Of a DNA stretch of 64,000 nt, positions 8,632-17,787 are shown piece by piece. Position 1 is the stretch's first letter. Each line of letters starts with the position of its first letter. Source of the stretch: Amphibacillus sediminis NBRC 103570 (GTDB taxonomy: Bacteria; Bacillota; Bacilli; Bacillales; Amphibacillaceae); assembly GCF_001552275.1 (NCBI RefSeq), contig NZ_BCQW01000011.1:1-64000 (forward strand). Direction: 5' to 3'. The notes below the pieces were generated by a model. It did not search any database and was not told the DNA's origin. It worked only from the letters and a program-made list of their open reading frames with translations. The position numbers and the translations under genes were made by a program.

Positions 8632-9370
8632 GATAGACTCCCCTTTCCCTTACGCGTGCTGGATTTGGCGTATGAGTGATATTGAGCTCTTTATCATTGA
8701 TATGTGACACGACCCCAAGCACAGGCAGTTCCAGTTTTTGTTCGACATCTTGTTCAGTTTTAACCGTTGTATCTAAAACTTCTAGTAAGAAAGCAAGTCC
8801 AACACTAATCATAGCTCCTAATACAAAAGCAATCGCAATATTTAGTCTGATGCTCGGACTAACCGGTGAAGGATTTGCAGCTAGTACCGCTTCATTTAAA
8901 ACATTAACATTATCGACACTCATCAAATCATCAATTTGACTCCGAAAAACTTCAACAGTGGTGTTAGCGATACTAACTGCCAGCGCTGGATCAGGATCGG
9001 TTACAGTAACGGTTACAACCTGTGAATTGTTCTCATTACTAACCGATATTTTTTCACTTAATGTAGCAGTTGAAAGCGGCAACTCAAGTTCATCTATTAC
9101 ATCGTTTAAAATTCGGTTACTTGTAATAATCACATTATAAGTATTAATTAATTCGACATTAGTTCGAATATCATTTAGATCAACTGCGGCATCTGTTTGT
9201 GTCCGATTTTGGTTAACAAGAAATTGTGAACTCGCTTGATAAAGAGGTGTCACAAAAAAAAGAGTAACGACACCACTTATTAAAGCCGCTCCAATTGTTA
9301 ATATTATGATCATACCTAGTCTTTTTCTTATAACCTGGAATATCTCCCTTAGCGATATCGTTTCATCCAT
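8606..9370 (-). CDS. Polysaccharide co-polymerase / kinase modulator (Wzz, CpsC/YveK type)
   Basis: A 254-residue membrane protein with two transmembrane helices (about 19-40 and 178-198) around an extracytoplasmic loop, the Wzz topology. It sets chain length and activates the adjacent BY-kinase through its cytoplasmic C-terminus. The N-terminal ISLREIFQVIRKRLGMI, the PLYQASSQFLVNQ block after helix 1 and the Pro-rich ANPSPVSPSIRLN just before helix 2 are family hallmarks. It is the first gene of the exopolysaccharide operon, with a TATAAT box about 50 nt upstream. The last 26 bp overlap the kinase gene. Confidence 0.92.
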   Translation of the reverse strand: MDETISLREIFQVIRKRLGMIIILTIGAALISGVVTLFFVTPLYQASSQFLVNQNRTQTDAAVDLNDIRTNVELINTYNVIITSNRILNDVIDELELPLSTATLSEKISVSNENNSQVVTVTVTDPDPALAVSIANTTVEVFRSQIDDLMSVDNVNVLNEAVLAANPSPVSPSIRLNIAIAFVLGAMISVGLAFLLEVLDTTVKTEQDVEQKLELPVLGVVSHINDKELNITHTPNPARVRERGVYHGKTKKTS

Positions 9371-9419
9371 AACTACTATCCCCCTGAAAATCTCGAAAAA
9401 TGAAATATAAACAAGAAAT

Positions 9420-9450
9420 ATTATACCATAGTTATATATGAAACAAAGAC
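9420..9450 (-). promoter_or_regulatory. Probable sigma-A promoter of the exopolysaccharide operon
   Basis: The minus strand has TATAAT at 9425-9420 with TTTGTT 16 nt upstream, about 50 nt before the modulator start. The -10 is perfect and the -35 is weak. Confidence 0.5.
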
Positions 9451-10144
9451 AAAGTTTCCAATTAACCTTCAGTTTAAGACTTATGATTCATTTCTAAGTA
9501 ATGATATTTGCCACTACAGATGGAGTAAAAGGAGAAAATACCCTGTTTTGTCGAATTATTTAATATTGTTTATATATCTTTGAAATATGTTGTTTTAAGT
9601 CAAAATAATCGGCTTATGTGAAGTGAAAATATTAATATTAAACTAAACTAAAAGGATACATATACCCAGAACTATTGAACCAATATAACGAACTATTTTC
9701 CTATTCAATTATATTAATAGCGTGAATTTTAGACTTAAAAAGTTAAAATAGTTGATAAAAATAACTTAAAATGAAGAGGACAATAATGAGTAAAGCAGTA
9801 ATGACAATTTTGTTTCCATTAAACAATCATGACGTTAGTTACTAGTCTGAGCGTCTAAGATTTATTTATTGATAGCAAAATGCCCTGTAAATTAATTGAC
9901 ACATTTAGAGTAGTTAAATGTCTAATACTATTGATTCACATGTATGATTGCTTCAGACTATAGCTAATATAATTATATCCTAAACGACTATTGATTAATG
10001 AAACTATTATTGATATGTTTTTAAATAGTTAAACTTTTTGGTATAAAAAAGGAGGGAAGGTAAGTTCAAATACCATTTAAAAGGGGATATTATAGTTATT
10101 GTCAAAACCATAGAGAAAGGTTTGACAAAAGATGAAAAGGAGCG
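9451..10144. other. AT-rich intergenic region without a convincing gene
   Basis: About 690 bp between divergent genes. I see no conserved ORF. A 19-codon frame at 9786-9845 is too short and lacks a good ribosome site. TATAAA-like and GGAGGG-like sequences near 10045-10070 may belong to a leader of the downstream plus-strand gene. Nothing else was recognised. Confidence 0.5.
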
Positions 10145-10951
10145 ATGACGACGATGCAGTCTCAAAACAGTCAAGACAAACTAAATCAAGATGCTAAAAA
10201 TATTCCGAACAATACGGTTCAAGTAAGTGAAGCTGCTGCGACTGAAGAGGTTCAACCTGCGCAGGCATCTGTTGATATTAACGAAAAAGAAAAGTCGGCA
10301 GATACGACGAATGAGGGAAGTCAAGCAAAAGCTGAATCTAACCCTTATGTTGATCAAGCTAAAGAGATTAGCAAAACCTATCTTGATTTTCTGATCAATA
10401 CAATAAAGACGCCTTACCAAACGAGTCGAACACTAACCAACCAAAAAGCCGAAATCATTAATAGCATTATTACCATTCTTTTATTAGCATTTTTTATGCC
10501 GCTTTATTCTTATGCAGTAGCTCGCAATATAGGAAGCATATTTTTCACACCAACGATTTGGGATTTTATTATCTTGCCCTTCTTTTTAATGCTTTTATAC
10601 CTTGGATTAGCGATTGGAGTAAAGTTTGGTGTCGTGCAACTAATGAAGGTAAAGCATAGCTATCTGACCTTGTTGAACCGATACGCATCTTTACTTATAA
10701 TTCCTACAGCTATCATCATTGTAGCCAATTTGATTTTCTTACTTGGTGGTTATCAATTCAGTCTAGCATTAATGACTTTGGCAATCACTCTTATCGCCAT
10801 TGCTAGTATCCTCACTATTTTTACTACTCGTTCTGAAAAACAGCAACAAGCTGGGATTGATCTATACTATGCCATTTTGATATTATTAGTAGGAATCGCA
10901 CTTATCCTTTGGTTACTTGGTGACAATATATTTAATCAATTTTTATTCTAA
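10145..10951 (+). CDS. Integral membrane protein of unknown function (Yip1-like layout)
   Basis: A 268-residue protein with a hydrophilic, Gln/Glu/Ala-rich N-terminal 75 residues, a short amphipathic stretch (YLDFLINTIKTPYQTSRTL) and then about five hydrophobic helices between residues 105 and 265. The layout resembles Yip1-type or DUF6574-like Bacillaceae membrane proteins, but I cannot assign a family with confidence. AAAGGAG lies only 2 nt before ATG 10145 and 11 nt before the second ATG (10154), so translation may start at Met4. It stands alone between the exopolysaccharide locus and nrdD. No substrate or pathway can be inferred. Confidence 0.75.
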   Translation: MTTMQSQNSQDKLNQDAKNIPNNTVQVSEAAATEEVQPAQASVDINEKEKSADTTNEGSQAKAESNPYVDQAKEISKTYLDFLINTIKTPYQTSRTLTNQKAEIINSIITILLLAFFMPLYSYAVARNIGSIFFTPTIWDFIILPFFLMLLYLGLAIGVKFGVVQLMKVKHSYLTLLNRYASLLIIPTAIIIVANLIFLLGGYQFSLALMTLAITLIAIASILTIFTTRSEKQQQAGIDLYYAILILLVGIALILWLLGDNIFNQFLF

Positions 10952-11099
10952 GTTCGTCATTCCGAAGACTATTTCAACGACACAAAACTGTCACAAATGC
11001 TAAACTAACTGTCAGTGTTGAGTTTAACCAAATAATGGCCATTTTAGGGTCAAATCTCACACTGTTCAGCCTAAATTAAATATGCTAAACTTAGTCCTA

Positions 11100-11148
11100 A
11101 TACAAGATATTGTGTTAGGACTTTTTATTTCAATACAAGATATTGTGT
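11100..11148 (+). promoter_or_regulatory. Tandem NrdR boxes upstream of nrdDG
   Basis: ATACAAGATATTGTGT occurs twice, at 11100-11115 and 11133-11148, and its complement matches the NrdR consensus ACACWATATATWGTGT closely. The copies are 33 bp apart, about three helical turns, the normal spacing for cooperative NrdR binding. They lie just before the nrdD ribosome site, so the repressor should block transcription when dATP is plentiful. Confidence 0.9.
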
Positions 11149-11162
11149 CAGGAGTGGATATG

Positions 11163-13055
11163 ATGAAAACCTCATTCAAAATTAATCAACGCAATGACGA
11201 GTTAATGATAGCACTAGATGAAATTGTTGCTTCTAGCAACCAGGATTTAATTCAGGAGAATGCTAATGTTGATGGGCAATCGCCGATGGGACAAATGTCT
11301 AAATTTGGATCAGAAGCTGCCAAGCATTACGCTAAGACCCAATTATTAAGCCCAATTGTTGTTGAAGCAATCCGTGATAATTTTATCCATCCTCATGATT
11401 TAGATTTCATGCCAACTGGTACAACAACGTGTTGTCAAATCCCGCTTGGTGCGATCTTAAAAGATGGCTTTAATACCGGGCATGGCTTTATGCGTGAGCC
11501 AAAGGATATTGTTAGTGCCATGGCCTTGTCTTCGATTATTTTCCAGTCAAATCAAAACATGCAACATGGTGGCCAAAGCTACCCCATGTTTGATTATGAT
11601 TTAGCACCATATGTAAGAAAGACTTATTTAAAACATAAACGACGATTACAAGCTTACCCTATTGACTGGACAGAAGAACAGTTAGAGGAAACAGCTTGGC
11701 GTGAAGCCGATCGTGATGTTTATCAAGCATGTGAGGCATTCATACATAATTGTAATTCCATGCACTCCCGTGGTGGTGGACAGGTTCCTTTTGTTTCAGT
11801 TAATTATGGAACAGATACCTCGCCAGAAGGCCGTATGCTAATCAAAAATTTACTATTAGCCACAAAAGCCGGACTCGGCAATGGTGAGACACCGATTTTT
11901 CCAATTCAAATCTTTAAAATGAAAAAAGGGGTTAATTTCGAGCCGGATGAGCCGAATTATGACTTATATCAGCTAGCACTGGAAACAACGGCTAAACGTT
12001 TATTCCCTAACTTTAGCTTCATTGATTCAACAATCAATCGTCAACATTATGATGGAACACCAGAATCTGAAGTGGCTTACATGGGTTGCCGTACCCGTGT
12101 TATGGCAAATCGTCATGGTGATGAAAATAGCATTCAGCGTGGTAATTTATCTTTTACGTCGATAAACCTCGTTAAGATTGCGCTTGTTGCCCAATCGGTT
12201 GATCACTTTTTCGATACGCTAGCTAAATATACCGATATAGTGATTCAACAATTGCTTGAGCGCTTCGAGTTTCAAGCAAATAAGCAGGCTCAGCACTTTT
12301 CCTTTTTATACAGTCAAGGAGTTTGGAAAAACAGTGAGCAGTTGAATCCTACTGATAAACTAAAAGAAGTTCTAAAACAGGGTACCCTTAGTGTCGGCTT
12401 TATCGGTTTGGCTGAAGCATTAGTTGCCCTAATTGGCGAGCATCACGGTCAATCTAACCATGCCTATCAATTAGGCTATCAAATTGTTGAATTTATGCGG
12501 GCTCGAGTTGACGCTGCTGCTGAACAGTATGACTTGAACTTTTCTTTGATTGCAACCCCAGCTGAAGGGTTATCAGGCCGCTTCACTAAAGGGGATCGGG
12601 CTGAATTTGGTGTAATTCCAGGTGTAACAGAACGTGATTTTTATACCAACTCATTTCATATTCCGGTCTATTACCCGATTCGTGCGATTGAAAAGATTCG
12701 TCTTGAAGGGACTTTTCATAAATTATGTAACGGTGGCCATATCTCATATATAGAGTGTGACGGTGATGTGACCAAAAATATTAAAGCTCTAGATACGTTG
12801 GTCAAGGCAATGGCTAACAATGATTTTGGCTATGGATCCATTAACCACCCTGTCGATCGTTGTAATGCCTGCGGCTATACCGGTATTATTAATCAAAGCT
12901 GCCCAAGCTGTGATAATGATGATCAAGACCAGATTGAACGTATTCGCCGGATTACCGGCTATCTAGTAGGCGACATGAAAAAGTGGAATACGGCCAAACG
13001 TGCCGAAGAAAGCCAGCGAGTTAAGCATCAACGCATATATGAGGGTAACAATTAA
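11163..13055 (+). CDS. nrdD: Anaerobic (class III) ribonucleoside-triphosphate reductase
   Basis: A 630-residue glycyl-radical enzyme reducing ribonucleotides to deoxyribonucleotides without oxygen. Catalytic-core blocks include ENANVDGQSPMGQM, TTTCCQIPLGAIL, GGQSYPMFDYDLAPYV and YMGCRTRV. The C-terminal zinc site is CNACGYTG..CPSCDND, and the glycyl radical loop is RITGYLVGD near the end. A longer frame begins at 11082, but that 27-residue extension is just the translated NrdR boxes (IQDIV appears twice). AGGAG at 11150 is 8 nt before ATG 11163. No N-terminal ATP-cone is visible; the protein starts almost directly with the catalytic core. Confidence 0.95.
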   Translation: MKTSFKINQRNDELMIALDEIVASSNQDLIQENANVDGQSPMGQMSKFGSEAAKHYAKTQLLSPIVVEAIRDNFIHPHDLDFMPTGTTTCCQIPLGAILKDGFNTGHGFMREPKDIVSAMALSSIIFQSNQNMQHGGQSYPMFDYDLAPYVRKTYLKHKRRLQAYPIDWTEEQLEETAWREADRDVYQACEAFIHNCNSMHSRGGGQVPFVSVNYGTDTSPEGRMLIKNLLLATKAGLGNGETPIFPIQIFKMKKGVNFEPDEPNYDLYQLALETTAKRLFPNFSFIDSTINRQHYDGTPESEVAYMGCRTRVMANRHGDENSIQRGNLSFTSINLVKIALVAQSVDHFFDTLAKYTDIVIQQLLERFEFQANKQAQHFSFLYSQGVWKNSEQLNPTDKLKEVLKQGTLSVGFIGLAEALVALIGEHHGQSNHAYQLGYQIVEFMRARVDAAAEQYDLNFSLIATPAEGLSGRFTKGDRAEFGVIPGVTERDFYTNSFHIPVYYPIRAIEKIRLEGTFHKLCNGGHISYIECDGDVTKNIKALDTLVKAMANNDFGYGSINHPVDRCNACGYTGIINQSCPSCDNDDQDQIERIRRITGYLVGDMKKWNTAKRAEESQRVKHQRIYEGNN

Positions 13056-13057
13056 CC

Positions 13058-13522
13058 ATGCGAGTGCTAAATATCCTGCACGACTCGGTGGTCGATGGCG
13101 AAGGTTTAAGAACGGTCATCTTCTTTGCTGGTTGTCCCCACTTTTGCCAAGGATGTCATAATCCTGAAAGCTGGAATATACGCAACGGAAAAGAAATGAC
13201 GCAAAAAGAGATTGTAGATGAAGTACTTAGTAACCCACTTTGTGATGTAACATTATCTGGTGGTGACCCTTTTTACCAGGCCGACGAAGTAGCTGAACTC
13301 GCTCGTTGTTTACGTGCACACGGGAAAAACATTTGGGCCTATACGGGTTATACTTTAGAGGAACTGTTAAAACTTGGGGGTTCGTATATTGAGTTACTTA
13401 AGCAATGTGATGTCCTTGTTGATGGTCGATTTATATTAGCGGAACGTGATTTAAGTCTTGATTTTAGAGGTAGTCGTAATCAACGCATTATTCATTTAAA
13501 CCAAGTAAAGGAACTGGCTTAA
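13058..13522 (+). CDS. nrdG: Anaerobic ribonucleotide reductase activating protein
   Basis: A 154-residue radical-SAM activase that uses an iron-sulfur cluster to install the glycyl radical on NrdD. The cluster motif CxxxCxxC is FAGCPHFCQGCHNPESWN at about residues 25-42. DSVVDGEGLRTVIFFAG, the SAM-binding TLSGGDPFYQ and FRGSRNQRII complete the family pattern. It begins 2 bp after the nrdD stop, so the two are cotranscribed from the NrdR-controlled promoter. The stop codon lies within the loop of the downstream terminator hairpin. Length is normal for NrdG. Confidence 0.95.
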   Translation: MRVLNILHDSVVDGEGLRTVIFFAGCPHFCQGCHNPESWNIRNGKEMTQKEIVDEVLSNPLCDVTLSGGDPFYQADEVAELARCLRAHGKNIWAYTGYTLEELLKLGGSYIELLKQCDVLVDGRFILAERDLSLDFRGSRNQRIIHLNQVKELA

Positions 13523-13537
13523 ATCCAGTTCCTTTAC
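13507..13537 (+). terminator. Terminator hairpin overlapping the nrdG stop
   Basis: AAAGGAACTGG (13507-13517) pairs perfectly with CCAGTTCCTTT (13524-13534). The T-rich tail is interrupted, so strength is uncertain. Confidence 0.65.
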
Positions 13538-13641
13538 TATATTCTTCTTTGCGAACATCTCTCATGTTAGATCTCGCATTCTGTACTTTAAGCTGTTAAC
13601 AAACAAGAAGCAGATTAAGGTTACTGTGTTTTCTCCTCCAT

Positions 13642-13669
13642 TTTCTTTTACTCAATTCTAGTATATAAT
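13642..13669 (+). promoter_or_regulatory. Possible promoter of the MFS transporter gene
   Basis: TATAAT at 13664-13669 lies 40 nt upstream of the start codon. The -35 region is only T-rich, so the call rests on the -10. Confidence 0.4.
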
Positions 13670-13708
13670 ATATTTCGTGAAACAAAAAAATAATAGGAGT
13701 GTCATTTA

Positions 13709-14887
13709 ATGACATCAAAAATAAAAACCAAAGCGATTCAGCATCAAGAAAAAATATGGACAAAAGATTTTGCCTTAGTTTGTTTGGCAAACTTTTTTAT
13801 CTTTCTAGGCTTTCAAATGACATTACCTACCATTCCACTATTGGTTAAGTCTCTTGGTGGTACAGATCAGGTTATTGGCATGATTACAGGTATTTTCACT
13901 TTATCTTCCTTACTACTCCGCCCTTATGCAGGACATGCTTTAGAATCCAAAGGGAGACAATTTATTTATATGACCGGTTTGGCTATTTTTGTTGTGTCTG
14001 TTGGTTTATATGCGATAATCCCAACAATTGGACTTCTATTTCTAGTCCGAATGGTACAAGGAGTTGGCTGGGGCTTCTCAACGACAGCAACCGGAACAAT
14101 AGCCACTGACTTAATCCCTCCTTCCCGACGTGGTGAAGGGATGGGCTATTTCGGGCTATCGGGTAATTTGGCACTCGCCTTTGGACCAACGCTCGGTTTG
14201 ACTCTAGCTGGCTTATTATCTTTCACTCAATTATTCCTAATTATTGCGACATTAGGCATTGTTTCCTTTCTCTTAGCCACTCAAATTGGCTATAAAAAAG
14301 TCGAAGCTATCCCTAACAAGTCGATTACGCTAAAGTTAGATATTTTTGAAAAAAGCTCGTTAAAGCCCTCAACATTACTATTTTTTATAACGGTGAGTTT
14401 TGGTGGAATTGCATCTTTCTTACCGCTCTATACCACCCAAAAAGGGATTACTGGCATTGAGTTATATTTTCTATGCTATGCTTTGGCTTTACTAATCTCA
14501 CGAACATTCGCTGGACGTTTATATGATTTAAAAGGGCATCGTGCTATTTTCTTACCAGGCAGTTGTTTAATTGTATTGGCCATGTTGCTACTGTCATGGC
14601 TACCTAATAGTGGTGCGCTCCTTATAGCTGGAGCACTCTATGGCTTTGGATTTGGCAGTATTCAGCCTGCTTTACAGGCATGGGCGATAAACGAAGCTCC
14701 TGCCAATCGCCGTGGTATGGCTAATGCAACCTTCTATGGATTTTTTGATTTAGGTATTGGGCTAGGGGCGATGATTTTTGGAATGGTTGCAGGTTTACTT
14801 GGCTATTCGTACATTTACCTTATTGCTGCTTGTTCAGTGATTATATCAATGGCGTTGTATATCGGCTTATTAATCCGGACAAAATAA
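13709..14887 (+). CDS. Major facilitator superfamily transporter (drug-efflux-like)
   Basis: A 392-residue inner-membrane carrier with about twelve hydrophobic helices in two halves, driven by an ion gradient. GRQFIYMTGLAIF after helix 2, RMVQGVGWGFSTTATGTIA (motif-B-like) and GYFGLSGNLALAFGPTLG (motif C, typical of antiporters) place it among small-molecule exporters. The second half begins near residue 215 after a short cytoplasmic loop. AGGAGTG stands 9 nt before the ATG. It is monocistronic, with nrdG on one side and an intergenic repeat on the other. Substrate unknown. Confidence 0.88.
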   Translation: MTSKIKTKAIQHQEKIWTKDFALVCLANFFIFLGFQMTLPTIPLLVKSLGGTDQVIGMITGIFTLSSLLLRPYAGHALESKGRQFIYMTGLAIFVVSVGLYAIIPTIGLLFLVRMVQGVGWGFSTTATGTIATDLIPPSRRGEGMGYFGLSGNLALAFGPTLGLTLAGLLSFTQLFLIIATLGIVSFLLATQIGYKKVEAIPNKSITLKLDIFEKSSLKPSTLLFFITVSFGGIASFLPLYTTQKGITGIELYFLCYALALLISRTFAGRLYDLKGHRAIFLPGSCLIVLAMLLLSWLPNSGALLIAGALYGFGFGSIQPALQAWAINEAPANRRGMANATFYGFFDLGIGLGAMIFGMVAGLLGYSYIYLIAACSVIISMALYIGLLIRTK

Positions 14888-14930
14888 ATCTTACACTACA
14901 TTCTAAAAGCATTAGAAAATTTCAATCAAA

Positions 14931-15043
14931 TGCGTCTCGGCATATTTGATTCAGCAGAGGTTTTCACCCCCACTGAATGGTACACAAACAAGCATTCATC
15001 TCACCACTTCATAGCAGGGAGAGACTCTGCTGAATGAAGCTTA
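14931..15043 (+). repeat. Intergenic hairpin repeat, family 1, copy A
   Basis: The unit has ATTCAGCAGAG at 14949-14959 and its exact complement CTCTGCTGAAT at 15025-15035. Inside are CCCCCACTGAATG and GCATTCATCTCACCACTT. The same blocks recur at 32974, 33601, 52171 and 55066. The rest of the 14888-15402 gap shows no gene. Confidence 0.85.
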
Positions 15044-15402
15044 GTAATTGTTACTATTGTCAATGAGTCATTAGTGATAATTGGTCTTGTCATAGCTTTA
15101 CAAACATGATCGTCTTTATTATTATGGCACTTATTTCTGTTAAAATAATCTATCCTATTTCTGTAAAATCTAATGGAGAGATACTACCCCTGATACCTTC
15201 TACAGAAACAATATCCCAGTTTTAATAATGGACTAAAGTTTGTCACAAAAATGAAATATTATCTCGTCTAACTTTAATTGCAAGCATTTCGACATATATA
15301 TGTTGACCATTGTAAAGAAAGGTGATTTACGAAATAGCTTTTTAATAGTACAATAAAATATAGTGTTATCTAGCTTCTAAGATATTTTGAAGGAGTTTTT
15401 TT

Positions 15403-16461
15403 ATGAAAAAAAAACATCATATTAATACGCGAGTCGAAAAGCGTAAATTTAAGAAAAAAAGAAAAAATAAAAAGTTAATTTTATTTATTGTTATACCTAT
15501 TTTGTTATTAGTGACCGTGACCTCTGTTTATGCCATTAATATTTTAAATAAGGCTCAAAATGCTGTCGATAATGCTTTTGAAGATGACGGACGAGACCGC
15601 TCTGATCTTAGAGAATTTGATGTTAATCCTAATCATGATCATGTCTCAGTCTTATTTATCGGTGTTGATGAAAATGAACATCGTGGTAACCAAGGTAGTG
15701 CTCGTTCTGATGCACTCGTTTTAGCTACACTTAACAAGGATGATAATAGTGTTAAGCTTTTAAGTATCCCAAGAGATTCTTATGTTTATATTCCAGAAGT
15801 AGGTTATATGGATAAGATCACACATGCCCATGCTTTCGGTGGAGCTTTAGCTACTATTGAAAGTATAGAAGGATTCCTTGACATTCCAGTTGATTACTGG
15901 GTTCGTCTTAATTTCCACGCCTTTGTAGATGTTGTCGACGCGTTAGGTGGTATCACGATTGATGTCCCTTTCGAATTTTCTGAATCTAATTCCCAAGATA
16001 AGCGAGATTCAATCCATTTATATCCGGGTATACAGGTAATTGATGGCGAGGAAGCCCTTGCTTTAGCAAGAACGAGAAAAATGGATAATGATATCGAACG
16101 TGGAAAGCGCCAACAGGAAATTATGAAAGCCATCTTAGATAAAGCTATTTCAATTGGATCAATCAATCGCTTTGATGATGTAATTGAAGCTGTTGGTGAT
16201 AATATGGGAACTAATCTTAGCTTTAACGATATAATTAGTTTTATTTCCTACGGTATTTCAGGTCAACTTCAAGTAGAAACGCTAAATTTAGAAGGTAATG
16301 ATTTATATTTAGATAATGCTAATGGAGTCCCTGTCTACTATTATGAGTTAAATCAAGAACATTTAGCTGAAATTAAACACATATTACGGTCTCATTTGGG
16401 TCTTAGCACCGCTGCAACGAATGAGTATGAAGAACAATCAACACCAGAAACAAACTATTAA
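15403..16461 (+). CDS. LytR-CpsA-Psr family glycopolymer transferase
   Basis: A 352-residue LCP phosphotransferase that attaches undecaprenyl-linked teichoic acids or capsule to peptidoglycan outside the membrane. A very basic N-terminus (KKKHHINTRVEKRKFKKKRK) is followed by one transmembrane helix at about 26-46. The LCP domain starts at VSVLFIGVDENEHRG and includes ARSDALVLATLN, LLSIPRDSYVYIP, DKITHAHAFGG and EALALARTRKMDNDIERGKRQQEI, with the conserved Asp/Arg residues. AAGGAG lies 8 nt before the ATG. The glycosyltransferase and two polymer loci nearby provide plausible substrates. Confidence 0.94.
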   Translation: MKKKHHINTRVEKRKFKKKRKNKKLILFIVIPILLLVTVTSVYAINILNKAQNAVDNAFEDDGRDRSDLREFDVNPNHDHVSVLFIGVDENEHRGNQGSARSDALVLATLNKDDNSVKLLSIPRDSYVYIPEVGYMDKITHAHAFGGALATIESIEGFLDIPVDYWVRLNFHAFVDVVDALGGITIDVPFEFSESNSQDKRDSIHLYPGIQVIDGEEALALARTRKMDNDIERGKRQQEIMKAILDKAISIGSINRFDDVIEAVGDNMGTNLSFNDIISFISYGISGQLQVETLNLEGNDLYLDNANGVPVYYYELNQEHLAEIKHILRSHLGLSTAATNEYEEQSTPETNY

Positions 16462-16474
16462 TAATCTATATATT

Positions 16475-16512
16475 CGTTCTCAGGCCTACCAGAACTTGAG
16501 AACGATTTTTTT
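16475..16512 (+). terminator. Intrinsic terminator after the LCP gene
   Basis: CGTTCTCAGG pairs with CTTGAGAACG (16475-16504), followed by seven T. It lies 14 nt past the LCP stop. Confidence 0.85.
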
Positions 16513-16568
16513 CCCTAATATAACTTATAGTTTAGCAGAAATGAATTTTTCTATTGGGGTGTTAAACA

Positions 16569-17522
16569 TTGATACTATCTATTATTATTCCTCACTATCA
16601 TACGATCAACACATTGGAACGGTTACTGCACTCTATCCCAAAAAATGATAATGTAGAAATTATCATAGTTGATGATAACTCTGAGATAAGCCACACGGAC
16701 TTGCATCAGTTTCTTTCAAAATTCCCCCATCGTACCATCAGGTTACTTTTTAATCATAAAACGGTTCGGGGTGCTGGTGTATGCCGAAATATTGGTCTCA
16801 GCGCTGCACAGGGAAAATGGGTTTTATTCGCTGATGCTGATGATTTTTTCGTTGAAGGCTTCTTTGAGAAAATATCTGTTTTTTTACAGTCTAATGAGGA
16901 TGTTGTTTTCTTCCCGCCAACTAGTGTTGTCGGGGAGACATCTCAGACTTCCAATCGGCATGTAGATTATCTTAGGCTTGTCAAAGAGTATCGAGAATCA
17001 CGCAATAAAACGACTGAACTCATGTTAAAATATAAGTTTAAAATACCGGTCTCTAAACTAATTTCGCTTGACTTTATTAAAAGAAACAAAATAAATTTTG
17101 ATGAGGTGATCGCCTCAAATGATGTTATGTTTTCCACAAAGGTTGGCTATCACATGGAGAAATTTATTGTTTCTGATCAAACTATTTATTGTATTGTTGA
17201 AGGATATGGAAGTTTGACTAAGAATACAAGTGCCAAAGTATATGATGCTAGATTAGATGTCTTTATTGATTACCATAACTTTTTGAAAGAACATTTAGAC
17301 GTCAAAGAGTTTAAGCTACTAAATATTCATGGGCGATATCATCTAGCTAATGCCTTTTTTTATAAGCTTGGTATAAAAAAAGGCTTGATGGCCTATAGAA
17401 AACTTAGAAAAAATAAGGTAAAGTTATTTGATTTGTGGCTACTTAATCCATATAAACTTCTTAAACGAATGATTCAAAAGTTCCGAGCATTTGCTAAAAA
17501 TAAAAAGTTTCTTGTTAAGTAA
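16569..17522 (+). CDS. Family 2 glycosyltransferase, TTG start
   Basis: A 317-residue GT-A glycosyltransferase. The N-terminus ILSIIIPHYHTINTLERLL begins directly with the nucleotide-binding strand. IIVDDNSE near residue 34 and the metal-binding FADADDFFVEGF near residue 90 are the GT2 acidic motifs. The C-terminal third is basic (KKGLMAYRKLRKNK, KRMIQKFRAFAKNKKF) and may associate with the membrane. The frame starts at TTG 16569; GGGGTG stands 7 nt upstream and no ATG fits the conserved first strand. It follows the LCP gene after a terminator, so it may be separately transcribed. Target polymer unknown. Confidence 0.85.
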   Translation: MILSIIIPHYHTINTLERLLHSIPKNDNVEIIIVDDNSEISHTDLHQFLSKFPHRTIRLLFNHKTVRGAGVCRNIGLSAAQGKWVLFADADDFFVEGFFEKISVFLQSNEDVVFFPPTSVVGETSQTSNRHVDYLRLVKEYRESRNKTTELMLKYKFKIPVSKLISLDFIKRNKINFDEVIASNDVMFSTKVGYHMEKFIVSDQTIYCIVEGYGSLTKNTSAKVYDARLDVFIDYHNFLKEHLDVKEFKLLNIHGRYHLANAFFYKLGIKKGLMAYRKLRKNKVKLFDLWLLNPYKLLKRMIQKFRAFAKNKKFLVK

Positions 17523-17618
17523 GACCAGTTGACACTTTCAAATTCAATCGATGTCAAAAATGCTGGTGTTATTAAGTAAATCTTTATCTAAAAAGGCAGT
17601 AATTTAAGCAGTCTTTTT

Positions 17619-17668
17619 AAAAGTCAAATGGATAACTGCGTTAAAACAGTTATCCATTTAACTTTTAC
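17619..17668. terminator. Bidirectional terminator between convergent genes
   Basis: AAAAGTCAAATGGATAACTG and CAGTTATCCATTTAACTTTT form a stem of about 18 bp with an 8-nt loop, flanked by A and T runs on either side. It separates the plus-strand glycosyltransferase from the minus-strand UDP-sugar dehydrogenase. Confidence 0.8.
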
Positions 17669-17787
17669 TTATATCCATTAACGATTAAAGTTACGTAGCA
17701 GTTCCCCTGCAAGAAATACCATATCACGGGTTGCAATCTTTAAGTATAGTCCAGACAATCCTTACTTAACAGTCTTTTTTTTATAAC

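Noticed and set aside
9786-9845. 19-codon frame in the 9451-10144 gap, a possible leader peptide
   Set aside because: The ribosome site is weak and no attenuator structure follows, so there is no support beyond chance.
16421-16648. 75-codon plus-strand frame between the LCP gene and the glycosyltransferase
   Set aside because: It crosses the terminator hairpin and overlaps both neighbours in another frame; the TTG-started glycosyltransferase explains the region better.
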